Below are positions 45,601 to 54,629 of a stretch of 64,000 nucleotides of DNA, one piece after another. Position 1 is the stretch's first letter; every line of letters starts with the position of its first letter. The notes under the pieces are model-generated. The model saw only the letters and a list, made by a program, of their open reading frames with translations, was not told where the DNA came from and ran no database searches. Where the stretch lies: contig CAZTOP010000004.1 of NCBI GenBank assembly GCA_964615145.1, positions 1 through 64,000 on the forward strand, given 5' to 3'. The translations under genes and the position numbers were made by a program. Source of the DNA: CAIVPM01 sp964615145. GTDB lineage: Bacteria; Bacteroidota; Bacteroidia; Chitinophagales; Chitinophagaceae.

Positions 45601-48600
45601 GCAACACTATTATTTACACATCCACTCAAACTACTTACATTAAATGATGCAATTGGTTTTGAAATAATATTAAATGTTTGTATAGTTGTGTCACTGCATC
45701 CACCACCATTGGTAGCAATTAATTTAACTGTATAAGTTCCAATAGTTGAATATGTTTTTGTGGCATTAATAGTTGTAGCACCTGTACCATCTCCAAAATC
45801 CCAAATATAAGTTGATGCATTAGTAGAAGTATTAGTAAAACTAAAAGTATTGTTACTACTACAACCTCCCGTATTTGGAGTTGTAAATGAGGCTTTGGGT
45901 TTTACAGTTACTATCAGGGTTTGGTTAGTAGAATCTTTACAGCCATTTGAATTAGTAACAACATAAATAACTTTATATGTTCCAGCAAGTGAATAGCTAT
46001 GCGTTGTATTAGGCAGTGATGATGTTATACCATCTCCAAAATTATAATAATAAGATGGTGTTCCTGAAACTGTAGAGTTATCGCTAAACGAGAAGCTATT
46101 ACTAACACAACCACTTAAACTACTAACATTGAATGCTGCAATGGGCTTTGCTGTGTAAGAAATAGTTTGTTTAGCAGTATCTGTACAGCCATTAGAGTTT
46201 GAAGCAATTAAAGTAATTGTATAAGTTCCTGCACCTGCAAATGTTCTGGTAATATTAGTTTGATTAGTCAAAATACCATCTCCAAAATCCCAGAAATAAT
46301 TTGTAGCGTTTGTTGAATTATTAATAGTGGTAATGGTATAATTACTTGAACAAGGGTTAAAATTAGACAAAGTAAATGCAGCTTTTGGTGCAGCAACAAC
46401 TGTGATAAATTTACTAGTAGAATCTTTGCAGCCATTGGCATTGGTAACAAAAAGTATTACTTTATAAGTTCCAGATGTTGCGAATGTTTTGGTTGAATTT
46501 TGAGAAAGCGAGAATGTGCCATCTCCAAAATCCCAGTAGTAATAAGCTGTTGTTCCATTAATGATAGAAGAATCAATAAATGAAAATGTGTTATTAGTAC
46601 AAGCACCAGATGAAACTATTTTAAATGAGGCAGTAGGTTTTGCAATTAAATTGATAGTTTGAGTAGCAGAATCTCTACATCCACTTGAATTCATAGCAAC
46701 TAATTTCACAATAAATGTCCCGAAAGAAGGATAGGTGTGTGTAGGATTTTTTGATGTACTATCAACACCATCTCCAAAACTCCAAATATAGCTAGTAGCG
46801 TTGGTTGAAGCATTAACAAAAGTTAATGTATTATTGTTACTACAGCTATTGTAGTTTGAAATAGTAAATGATGCAGTAGGTTTAGAAGTAATTACTATTG
46901 TTTTACTGGTGGAATCTTTACAACCATTGGCATTAGTAACAAATAATATCACTTTATAAGTTCCTGTATTTGCAAATGCTTTTGTAGGATTTTGAAGCAA
47001 TGAGAATGTACCATCACCAAAATCCCAATAATAATAAGCATTTGTTCCGCTAATTGTAGAGGAATCAGTAAATATGAATGTATTGTTATTACATAAACCA
47101 GCACTAAAGTATCCAAATTTAGCAAGTGGTTTTGATGCAAGTGTAATAGTTTGTGTTGTAGAATCTTTACATCCACTTGTATTAGCAGCAACTAATTTAA
47201 CAGTGTAAACTCCAATTGAAGTATAGGTATGTGTTGGATTTTTTGATGTGCTATCAACACCATCACCAAAACTCCAGATATAGTTAGTAGCATTGGTAGA
47301 TGTGTTAACAAAGCTTACACTATTTGTATTGGTACAAGTAGTAAAATTTGCAATATTGAACGAGGCATTAGGTTTAATATCTACCACTACAGTTTGTGTA
47401 ATAGAATCTTTACAACCATTTGTGTTGGTTATGATTTGTTTTACAATATAAGTTCCAGCAGCTGAGTATGTTTTTGTTGGATTTTGTAATGTTGAAAAAG
47501 TGCCATCACCAAAATCATAATAATAAGATGGAGTTAGAGCTCCAGTTGAAGCATCAGTAAGTTGCAAGGTACCTCCAGTTAAACATTGTGTCAAAGCTGT
47601 TATTGTAAAAGCAGCAACAGGTTTTGAAGAAATTGATATTGATTGATTGATACTATCTTTACACCCACCAGCATTTGTTACAACTAATTTTATTTGGTAT
47701 GTTCCAAAAGCACTGTATGTGTGAGATGGGTTAGTTACGGTCGAAGTAAACCCATCGCCAAAATCCCAGCTATAAACATTTCCAGTTCCTGTTGATGTGT
47801 TGTTTGTACTAATAGTAAGATTAGTTGTACAACTTGTAGTTCCATTTGTACTAAATGCAGCTACTGGTTTTGCAATAACGTTTATAGTTAAAGTTGTACT
47901 ATCAGCACAACCGCTAGTATTTTTAACAACTAACTTAACTGTATATGTTCCTGCAAGTGAATAGGTGTGTGCTGGAGGATTGGTTAGTGTTGATGTTGTA
48001 CCATCGCCAAAATCCCACTTATGCGTTGTTGCATTTGATGAATTATCCGTGAATAAAAAACTGTTTCCATTTAAACATTGAGTGGTTAAGTTGCTTAAAC
48101 TAATACTTGCAATAGGCTTAGCATTTAACGTAATTGTTTGAGTAGAACTATCAGAACAACTTGAATTATGAGCAATATATTTAACAATATATGAACCAGT
48201 TGATGTGTAAGTATAGCTTGTATTTGTTACATTATTTAAACCATTTCCGTCGCCAAAATACCAAAATGATGATACGGTATTTGCAGTATTTGTTTGTGCT
48301 AATTGTACAGTTAAATTATTGCAAGCAGCATAGTTTGCAGTAAAAGCTGCATTAGGACTAGCAAGAACTGAAACATTAATTATTGTTGAATCTTTACAAG
48401 TTGAATTGAATGCAATATGTTTAACAGTATAAATACCAGAAGTAGTATAAGAATGTGATGGAGGATTGGCCAATGTAGAACTAGTACCATCGCCAAAGTT
48501 CCAAGAATGTGTTACTGCATTTATAGAATTATCAGTAAATAAGAAATTATTAATATTTAAGCATTGCGAATTAGAGCTAACTGAGTTAATTCCAGAAACT

Positions 48601-51600
48601 GGTGTTGCAAAAAATGTTACAACTTGAGTAGCACTATCAGAACAAGTAGAGCTTGCATTGTACACAAAGTGTTTTACTGTGTAGCTTCCAACTGAAGTAT
48701 AAGTATGATTTTGCGTATTACCACCATTTACAATATTACCATCACCAAAATTCCAAATGCCAAATGCTGTTATAGCAGAATTAGTTTGTACAAATTGTGC
48801 CAATAATCCACACTCATTGTAATTAGTGATAAATGCTGCTTGTGGGCTTTGCAATACAGTTACAACAAGGCTTGTAGAATCAATACATCCAGAGGTTGTA
48901 GATGCAAATAGCTTTATCGTATACACTCCAGCGTTTGCATAAGTGTGTGTTGGATGCATCTCTGTTGCAGTAGTTCCATCTCCAAATTTCCATAGATAGC
49001 TGGTGGCATTAATAGAACTATTGACAAAAGCAAAACTATTACTATTAAGGCATTGAGACAAGTTAGTTGCACCAGAATTTATTCCTGCAATGGGTTTAAG
49101 GTCAGCAATGATTATTTGTTTAGCACTATCTACACATCCATTAACTGATGTAGCAAAATGTTTTAAAACATAAGTTCCCGGTCCTGGATAATTATGATTT
49201 ATTGTTGAACCAACTGTAGCATTCACCCCACTTCCATCACCAAAATCCCAAACTGATGTAACTGTATTATTTGAATTTATCTGATTAAATGTGCTTGAAA
49301 AATTACAAACATTATAATTAAGTTGAAACTTTGCATCTGGGCTAGGAAGTACACTAACAGTAAGTGTTGTAGAATCTTTACAACCACTTAAATTCGTTAC
49401 AACTTGTTTTACAGTATAAGTTCCAGAAGCAGTATAAGTATGTGAGGGTGGGTTTGGCAAAGCTGATATTGTACCATCACCAAAACTCCATAAATATGTT
49501 GTTGCTCCCAATGAGTTATCATTAAAAGTATAGTTATTACTATTTAAACACTGTGTTAAACTTTGGGTACTTAAATATGTAATTCCAGCGTTGGGCTGAA
49601 CACTAAATGTAATTATTTGTGTTGCACTATCTGCACAAGTAAAGGTTCCATCGTAAGCAAAATATTTTACAGTGTAGGTACCACTTGTAGCATAAGTGTG
49701 ATTTGTGCTAAACACATCGCTTGGACCATTCCCATCGCCAAAATACCAAGCAGAGAAAGTAGTGTTTGTAGTATTGGTTTGTACAAACTGTGCATTTAAA
49801 TTATTACAAGCCTGATAGGTTGCTGTAAATGTTGCATTGGGGCTTGGAAGCACTGTAACAGTTAGCGTTGTAGAATCTTTACAACCTGCAACGCTTGTTG
49901 CAATTTCCTTTACAACATAAGTTCCTGGAGAAGTGTATGAATGTGCTGCAGGTGCTAATGAAGTTGCTGTTGTTCCATCACCAAATCTCCATAAATAAGT
50001 TGATGCAGTTGCAAACGCATCAGCAAAAACAAAACTATTTCCATTAAAACATTGGGTTGTATTTGTAGTAGTAACAATGCCTAAATTGGGTTTTGGGTTG
50101 AATGTAATTATCTGTGTTGCACTATCTGCACAAGTAAAGGTTGCATCGTAAGCAAAATATTTTACAGTGTAGGTACCACTTGTAGCATAAGTGTGATTTG
50201 TGCTAAACACATCGCTTGGACCATTCCCATCGCCAAAATACCAAGCAGAGAAAGTAGTGTTTGTAGTATTGGTTTGTACAAACTGTGCATTTAAATTATT
50301 ACAAGCCTGATAGGTTGCTGTAAATGTTGCATTGGGGCTTGGAAGCACTGTAACAGTTAGCGTTGTAGAATCTTTACAACCTGCAACGCTTGTTGCAATT
50401 TCCTTTACAACATAAGTTCCTGGAGAGGAATATATTTTAGAAGGATTAACTAAAGAAGAGTTAGTACCATCGCCAAAATTCCATTGAAAATTTGTAGCAC
50501 CATTTGCTGTGCTTATAAAATTGTAACTATTTCCATTATAACACTGTGTAGCTTTTGTGCCACTTGCTAGTGAAATCCCTGCAACAGGGAAAGCATTGAA
50601 AGTTAATATCTGTGTAATACTATCCTTACAACCATTCACATTTGTAACAACAAGTTTTATAGTGTATGTGCCAGCAGCAGCATAAGTTATCGCAGGGTTT
50701 GTTGCTGTGGAATTAGACCCATCTCCAAAATCCCAACTGTAGTTATTTCCAGTACCTGTGGATGTATTGTTGAAACTGATTGTTCTATTATTTGTACAAC
50801 CTGTTAAACCAGTAAATGTAAATGCAGCATTAGGCTTTGGTAAAACTGTTACATTTTTAGAAATGCTGTCAGTACAACCGTTACTGCTTGTAGCAATTAA
50901 CTTAACAGTATATGTTCCAGTACTTATATATTGTTTTGTTGGATTAATAGCATTACTTGTAAAACCATCACCAAAACTCCAGCTATAAGTTATTGCACCA
51001 GATGTTGTGTTAGTAAATGTGAATACATTGTTATTTACACATTGATTGTTATTATTAATAGAAAAATCTACTACAGGCTTTGTACCTAATGTGAAATTTA
51101 AAGTTGTACTATCTTTACAACCATTACCATTTGTAACAACAAGTTTAATTGTGTAGGTTCCAGATGAAGTGTAAGATTTAGAGGGGTTTGTTGATGTGGA
51201 AGTTGAGCCATCTCCAAAATCCCAACTATAAGCAGGACTGGAACCACTAGACAAATTGATCAGTTGAATTGTCAAACTAGATGAGCAACTTGTTCCACCG
51301 GAAATAGTGAAATCAGCAACTGGCTTACTTAAAACTAAAACAACCTGGCTTAAACTATCCTTGCAGCCACTAGCATTTGTAACTACTAGCTTAACAGTAT
51401 ATGTACCAGCACTTGCGTATTGCTTTGTTGGATTCATTGCATTGCTTGTAAAGCCATCTCCAAAATTCCAACTATAACTGCTTCCACCAACAGAATTATT
51501 AGTGAATGTAAACATATTATTGTCTGTGCACTGACTACTGTTATTTACAGAAAATGTCGCGGTAGGCTTTGATGCGAATGTTACACTTCTTTCAGTACTG

Positions 51601-53438
51601 TCTTTACAACCAGAGGAGTTAGTCGCAACAAGTCTTATAATGTATGAACTAGCAGTAGCGTATGTTTTAGATGGGCTTGTTTGGGTCGAATTTGTTCCAT
51701 CACCAAAATTCCAAAAATAAGTGTTACCAATACCAGTGGAACTATTATTCAAGTTTACATTTAAGGTTGAAGAACAAGATGTATTTCCATTAACACTGAA
51801 AGTAGCTACAGGTCCAGAAACTACTGTAACAGTTTTTACAATACTATCAATACACCCATTAGAATTTGTAACTATCAACTTAACATCGTAATCACCAGCA
51901 TTGCTAAATGACTTTGAAGGATTATTTAATGTTGTAGTTGTTCCATCTCCAAAACTCCAAAATGAGTTGGTAATAATGCCTGATGTTGTATTTGTGAAAG
52001 AGAACAAATTGTTTCCCAAACATTGAATATTATTGTTGATAGTAAAATTTGAAACAGATTTGCTATTTACAGAAATGAAATTAACAATACTATCCTTACA
52101 TCCATTTGCATTAACAGCTAATAACTTTACAAAATAAGCTCCAGCTGAAACATAAGTTTTAGATGGGTTAATAGATGTTGCATTGGTTCCATCTCCAAAA
52201 TCCCAATTATAAATGTTACCTGTACCAGTTGAGTTATTTGAAAACAGTACATTTAGGTTTGTTGTACACAAGGTATTTCCTATAGCTGAAAATGCAACAG
52301 CAGGACTTTCTAAAACAGTAATGTTATTTGAAATACTATCCTTACAACCATTAACATTAGTGACAATAAGCTTAACAGAATAAATGCCGGCAGCAGTATA
52401 ATTTTTTTGAGCATTTGTTGCTACAGAAGTTGTACCATCTCCAAAAATCCACAAATATGTATTTCCTATTCCAGTAGATATATTGGGGAAAGTAAAACTA
52501 TTTCCCACCAGGCATTGTAAAGTATTATTAATTAAAAAGTTTGCAGATGGTTTGTCAAGTACATTAATGGTTTTAACCACACTATCTTTACACCCACTTA
52601 CATTTTGTACAAATAATTTTACATTGTAAGAGCCTACAGATGCAAAAGTATGTGTAGGATTTTGACTAGTTGAAGTATCTCCATCGCCAAAATTCCAGTT
52701 TGTTGATGTTATTCCCAATCCAGTAGAAGTATTGGTAAAATTGATAATGCTTGAGCTACACAAATCTGGTCCATTATAACTAAAATCTGCTACAGGCTTA
52801 GATTGTACTATTACAGTTTGAGTACTACTATCCTTACAACCATTAGTTCCAGTAGCTGTTAAGGTAACTAGATAATTTCCAGCACCTGAATAAGAATAAT
52901 TTACATTTGTCAAGGTTGTAAATATTCCATCACCTAAATTCCATTTGTAGCCAGAAATACTACCAGTAGATGTGTTAGTGAATATATAATTATTGTTACT
53001 GATACATTGAGTCGAGTTGTTTATATTAAAGGTTGCATTTGGCTTAGGCAATAGTACCAAATCAAAGCCATTGTCAGTTCCAATTGTTAATGGAGATGAG
53101 CTAATAACTATTATCCTGTAAGCTGAACCAAAAGTTGTAGTTGGGGGTATAATTGCTATAATAAAGCCAGAACTTGTGGCTGAAGCACTACCAATATTAA
53201 TAGGTGTAACAAAACTTCCAGAAGCATCGCTCAATTGTGCAGTAAATACATTACCAGGATCTACACAATCTGTTAGTGTAAACGGTACATTAATTACTGT
53301 ACCTGCACAAATGGTTGATGGGCTTATATTTCCTGTAGTAATGGTTGGAGTACAAGATAAATTTTTGTCATTTGCAAATACATTAATCTCAAAGAATTGG
53401 ACTAATAATAATACTGCGAGTAGTAAAATTTTCTTCAT
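42636..53438 (-). CDS. Giant surface protein with 37 PKD modules and T9SS sorting domain
   Basis: From the ATG at 53436-53438 the protein is 3600 residues. It starts with a signal peptide (MKKILLLAVLLLVQFF). After ~100 residues, 37 PKD modules of about 75-85 residues follow (counted by the WxFGDG core; one is FSDG, one LGDG), each ending GTYxVKLxVTNxxGCKDS. Nearly every module has two cysteines: one near QC at the start, one in GCKDS. Beyond are an Ig-like domain (TYQWQKNGIDIVGANSDSL), another Ig-like stretch (WYTVSSGGLGSAVAP) and a type A sorting domain (LHIYPNPATSIVNMYF). It probably forms a long surface fibre for adhesion or gliding; role inferred. Confidence 0.9.
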   Translation of the reverse strand: MKKILLLAVLLLVQFFEINVFANDKNLSCTPTITTGNISPSTICAGTVINVPFTLTDCVDPGNVFTAQLSDASGSFVTPINIGSASATSSGFIIAIIPPTTTFGSAYRIIVISSSPLTIGTDNGFDLVLLPKPNATFNINNSTQCISNNNYIFTNTSTGSISGYKWNLGDGIFTTLTNVNYSYSGAGNYLVTLTATGTNGCKDSSTQTVIVQSKPVADFSYNGPDLCSSSIINFTNTSTGLGITSTNWNFGDGDTSTSQNPTHTFASVGSYNVKLFVQNVSGCKDSVVKTINVLDKPSANFLINNTLQCLVGNSFTFPNISTGIGNTYLWIFGDGTTSVATNAQKNYTAAGIYSVKLIVTNVNGCKDSISNNITVLESPAVAFSAIGNTLCTTNLNVLFSNNSTGTGNIYNWDFGDGTNATSINPSKTYVSAGAYFVKLLAVNANGCKDSIVNFISVNSKSVSNFTINNNIQCLGNNLFSFTNTTSGIITNSFWSFGDGTTTTLNNPSKSFSNAGDYDVKLIVTNSNGCIDSIVKTVTVVSGPVATFSVNGNTSCSSTLNVNLNNSSTGIGNTYFWNFGDGTNSTQTSPSKTYATASSYIIRLVATNSSGCKDSTERSVTFASKPTATFSVNNSSQCTDNNMFTFTNNSVGGSSYSWNFGDGFTSNAMNPTKQYASAGTYTVKLVVTNASGCKDSLSQVVLVLSKPVADFTISGGTSCSSSLTIQLINLSSGSSPAYSWDFGDGSTSTSTNPSKSYTSSGTYTIKLVVTNGNGCKDSTTLNFTLGTKPVVDFSINNNNQCVNNNVFTFTNTTSGAITYSWSFGDGFTSNAINPTKQYISTGTYTVKLIATSSNGCTDSISKNVTVLPKPNAAFTFTGLTGCTNNRTISFNNTSTGTGNNYSWDFGDGSNSTATNPAITYAAAGTYTIKLVVTNVNGCKDSITQILTFNAFPVAGISLASGTKATQCYNGNSYNFISTANGATNFQWNFGDGTNSSLVNPSKIYSSPGTYVVKEIATSVAGCKDSTTLTVTVLPSPNATFTATYQACNNLNAQFVQTNTTNTTFSAWYFGDGNGPSDVFSTNHTYATSGTYTVKYFAYDATFTCADSATQIITFNPKPNLGIVTTTNTTQCFNGNSFVFADAFATASTYLWRFGDGTTATSLAPAAHSYTSPGTYVVKEIATSVAGCKDSTTLTVTVLPSPNATFTATYQACNNLNAQFVQTNTTNTTFSAWYFGDGNGPSDVFSTNHTYATSGTYTVKYFAYDGTFTCADSATQIITFSVQPNAGITYLSTQSLTQCLNSNNYTFNDNSLGATTYLWSFGDGTISALPNPPSHTYTASGTYTVKQVVTNLSGCKDSTTLTVSVLPSPDAKFQLNYNVCNFSSTFNQINSNNTVTSVWDFGDGSGVNATVGSTINHNYPGPGTYVLKHFATSVNGCVDSAKQIIIADLKPIAGINSGATNLSQCLNSNSFAFVNSSINATSYLWKFGDGTTATEMHPTHTYANAGVYTIKLFASTTSGCIDSTSLVVTVLQSPQAAFITNYNECGLLAQFVQTNSAITAFGIWNFGDGNIVNGGNTQNHTYTSVGSYTVKHFVYNASSTCSDSATQVVTFFATPVSGINSVSSNSQCLNINNFLFTDNSINAVTHSWNFGDGTSSTLANPPSHSYTTSGIYTVKHIAFNSTCKDSTIINVSVLASPNAAFTANYAACNNLTVQLAQTNTANTVSSFWYFGDGNGLNNVTNTSYTYTSTGSYIVKYIAHNSSCSDSSTQTITLNAKPIASISLSNLTTQCLNGNSFLFTDNSSNATTHKWDFGDGTTSTLTNPPAHTYSLAGTYTVKLVVKNTSGCADSTTLTINVIAKPVAAFSTNGTTSCTTNLTISTNNTSTGTGNVYSWDFGDGFTSTVTNPSHTYSAFGTYQIKLVVTNAGGCKDSINQSISISSKPVAAFTITALTQCLTGGTLQLTDASTGALTPSYYYDFGDGTFSTLQNPTKTYSAAGTYIVKQIITNTNGCKDSITQTVVVDIKPNASFNIANFTTCTNTNSVSFVNTSTNATNYIWSFGDGVDSTSKNPTHTYTSIGVYTVKLVAANTSGCKDSTTQTITLASKPLAKFGYFSAGLCNNNTFIFTDSSTISGTNAYYYWDFGDGTFSLLQNPTKAFANTGTYKVILFVTNANGCKDSTSKTIVITSKPTASFTISNYNSCSNNNTLTFVNASTNATSYIWSFGDGVDSTSKNPTHTYPSFGTFIVKLVAMNSSGCRDSATQTINLIAKPTASFKIVSSGACTNNTFSFIDSSIINGTTAYYYWDFGDGTFSLSQNSTKTFATSGTYKVILFVTNANGCKDSTSKFITVVAAPKAAFTLSNFNPCSSNYTITTINNSTNATNYFWDFGDGILTNQTNITRTFAGAGTYTITLIASNSNGCTDTAKQTISYTAKPIAAFNVSSLSGCVSNSFSFSDNSTVSGTPSYYYNFGDGITSSLPNTTHSYSLAGTYKVIYVVTNSNGCKDSTNQTLIVTVKPKASFTTPNTGGCSSNNTFSFTNTSTNASTYIWDFGDGTGATTINATKTYSTIGTYTVKLIATNGGGCSDTTIQTFNIISKPIASFNVSSLSGCVNNSVAFSDNSTVSGVATYYYDFGDGATSVQQNPTHLYTSVGTFKVQFFVTNANGCKDSTSKTIAVIAKPTASFNLSGFNPCSSNNTITLVNTSSNATSYVWNFGDGNGTTLANPTKTYTTAGTYKITLIVSNASGCLDSTFQTITLNSKPTADFSVSSTSQCLTNNSFVFTNNSAGNIASIFWNFGDGNNSTASNPTKTYSIAGTYNVTLTVTNFTGCTDAITKVISVTSKPVINYSINNASQCILGNVFTFTNTSPIQNGVSYYWNFGDGILSSLNTISKVYTSTGTYSVSLIAINSNGCIDSLVRTVNVLAKPVASFTINNNVQCVGNNFIFTNTTGNNNATYTWRFGDGTISTSTSTTHSYSVGGNYVVTLIASNSGGCIDSASQVVSAISKPVSAFTIAVNNQCTSPNTVNFINATTGSFSSLLWTFSDGTISTDINPVKIFAKEGTYSAKLLILSSGGCRDSITKSFTILPKTVASFTLNTFSQCINNNSFSFTSTSTSGLNSLIYKWDLGDGSTASTSTVTKSYLLPGTYNVKLLVVNTSTGCRDSVNADVIVNPQPTATLSGVGTICQGNTFVINTTFTGTPPFSFTYTDGTKNYFVSGVNTYLYGLSVSPTVSSTYYIVSMNDAVCSASTAQLTSTKSVVNVDTAKFVKQPQNITSCIGNTVLFTTKVAAITNFTYQWQKNGIDIVGANSDSLKLSNISIQDSGTYRLVVILPCGSIYSNNATLKVNAIASAPIYTPTIKYCQLDTAKQLQAIGNNLTWYTVSSGGLGSAVAPVPTTYFAGTQQYWVSNNDYTNCESSRYPVTVTILPKPTVNLVALGSTDILPTQTVTLKASASSNALGIRWYYNDAAIGTLIGNQAIVGFNALGKYQAESVTADGCTALSQVLVVRGPQGLAPTTQGSNLHIYPNPATSIVNMYFDNPINEDAQVRLVNMAGQILDAKFIKFTNHYQPVQFNVSSLRADTYAIEVINSRGISIGRNLFVKAR
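49606..49931 (-). repeat. Near-identical internal repeat of the PKD gene, copy A
   Basis: By eye this 326-bp stretch matches 50101-50426 with two base differences, at a 495-bp period. It spans the end of one PKD module and the next whole module (core WYFGDGNGPS). Other modules of the gene are far more diverged. Confidence 0.9.
50101..50426 (-). repeat. Near-identical internal repeat of the PKD gene, copy B
   Basis: Partner of 49606-49931. One of the two base differences changes Gly to Ala (AYDGTFT against AYDATFT). The remaining 169 bp of the 495-bp period are not identical, so either the duplication is partial or conversion has kept this part alike. Confidence 0.9.
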
Positions 53439-53750
53439 TATAATTTTAATTCTATTGATGAAAATAGATAAATAATTACAAATGCAGTAAAAGATGTGAT
53501 AGCTTAAGGTTTTCATTAGGTTTTTGATAAAATTAAAACGGAATTAAATTCCAAATTTTTATCAAAAATAACCCAACGTTAGAAAATAGGCGGCTTTCTA
53601 ATATTGTAAAAGTAGTAGATTAGGTGAAAAAAGCAAATTATTTTTTAAAATTCACTTTTAAAGCAATGATATTCAAATAACTGAACGGATGCATTTTTCT
53701 AGCAAAAAACATTACACTCATATTTTATTATAAAATAATCTCTAAAGTAA
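53439..53750. other. Intergenic region without a gene
   Basis: This is the leader of the giant PKD gene. I see no reading frame of quality, no clear TAnnTTTG promoter and no strong hairpin. Confidence 0.4.
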
Positions 53751-54071
53751 TCACTCAAACTCAAACTCGTCTAAAATAGCTGTGTCGAGTTCTGTATTTC
53801 TAGCTTCTATTTCAAATCTATTATTAGTATATCCATTTTTGATAGACTCGATTATGTATAGAAAAAGGAATTTAAATTTTCCAAGATTTATATATTGTTT
53901 AACATGTACTAGTTCATGGCAAATCCATCGTTTATTATCAAGCAATTCTTGCTTTGTTGCATTGTGCAAATAGATAGTATTGCCGATAGTTACAGCAATA
54001 TTTATTACTTTTAATTTTTTTGCACATAGCTTAGCCAAAAAACTATTTTCTATAATTATTACTTTGTACAT
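53751..54071 (-). CDS. Small HExxH putative metallopeptidase
   Basis: The 106-residue protein has the zinc motif CHELVHVKQY (His52, Glu53, His56) in a helix, and a downstream Glu in RFEIEARNTE that could be the third ligand. This resembles the short DUF4157-like cores (HELxHVxQ). There is no signal peptide. It may be a minimal peptidase or an inactive relative. The gene starts 5 bp after the stop of bcp, so the two are probably co-transcribed; any functional link is unknown. Confidence 0.7.
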   Translation of the reverse strand: MYKVIIIENSFLAKLCAKKLKVINIAVTIGNTIYLHNATKQELLDNKRWICHELVHVKQYINLGKFKFLFLYIIESIKNGYTNNRFEIEARNTELDTAILDEFEFE

Positions 54072-54076
54072 TTATA

Positions 54077-54550
54077 TTACTCTGCAATTTCTTTCCAACT
54101 AGCAACTATTTGTTCTGCGTGTTTTTTATTAGTTGGCTTTAAGAAAATTTTTCTTATTACACCTTTTTCATCTATCAAAAAAGTGGTGCGGTGCAAGCCC
54201 ATATATTTTCTACCATATAAATTCTTTTCGCCCCAAACACCATATTTTTCAATAATGCTGTGCTTGGGGTCGGCTAGTAAAGTAAAAGGCAGATTAAACT
54301 TTTCTTCAAACTTTTTATGGCTATCCTCATCATTTGGGCTAACACCTAAAACCACAAAACCTTCTTTTTTTAACAAAGCATAATTATCTCTTAAGTTACA
54401 AGCTTGTATGGTGCAAGTTGGAGTATCATCTTCAGGATAAAAATACAAAACCACTTTTTTGCCAATAAAATCTTTAAGTGAAACTGTTTTGTTATTTTGA
54501 TCTTTGGCTGTAAAAGATGGAGCTTTTTGTCCTGCTGTTAATGTTATCAT
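54077..54550 (-). CDS. bcp: Thioredoxin-dependent peroxiredoxin, BCP/PrxQ type
   Basis: It reduces peroxides in the cytoplasm. The ATG at 54548-54550 gives 157 residues; an open frame to 54682 overlaps the divergent carB and its promoter and is not used. The peroxidatic site is PEDDTPTCTIQAC (Cys46, probable resolving Cys51); Thr stands where Gly is usual before the Cys. VLGVSPNDEDSHKKF and the LLADPKHSIIEKYGVWGEK block complete the family pattern. Confidence 0.92.
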   Translation of the reverse strand: MITLTAGQKAPSFTAKDQNNKTVSLKDFIGKKVVLYFYPEDDTPTCTIQACNLRDNYALLKKEGFVVLGVSPNDEDSHKKFEEKFNLPFTLLADPKHSIIEKYGVWGEKNLYGRKYMGLHRTTFLIDEKGVIRKIFLKPTNKKHAEQIVASWKEIAE

Positions 54551-54585
54551 TGTGTTAGATTTTTGCAAATATGGATAAGTATTTC

Positions 54586-54614
54586 TTGAAAAAAAGTACA
54601 GAACATTATTTTTG
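54586..54614 (+). promoter_or_regulatory. Bacteroidota promoter of carB
   Basis: TTG at 54586-54588, an 18-nt spacer and TATTTTTG at 54607-54614 fit the Bacteroidota consensus. The ATG follows 15 bp later. Confidence 0.78.
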
Positions 54615-54629
54615 CTTAAATCATTAACA

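Noticed and set aside
42636..53438. CRISPR-like or tandem DNA repeat array
   Set aside because: The periodicity is that of PKD modules in an open frame; most copies are diverged at DNA level and spacers are not unique short units.
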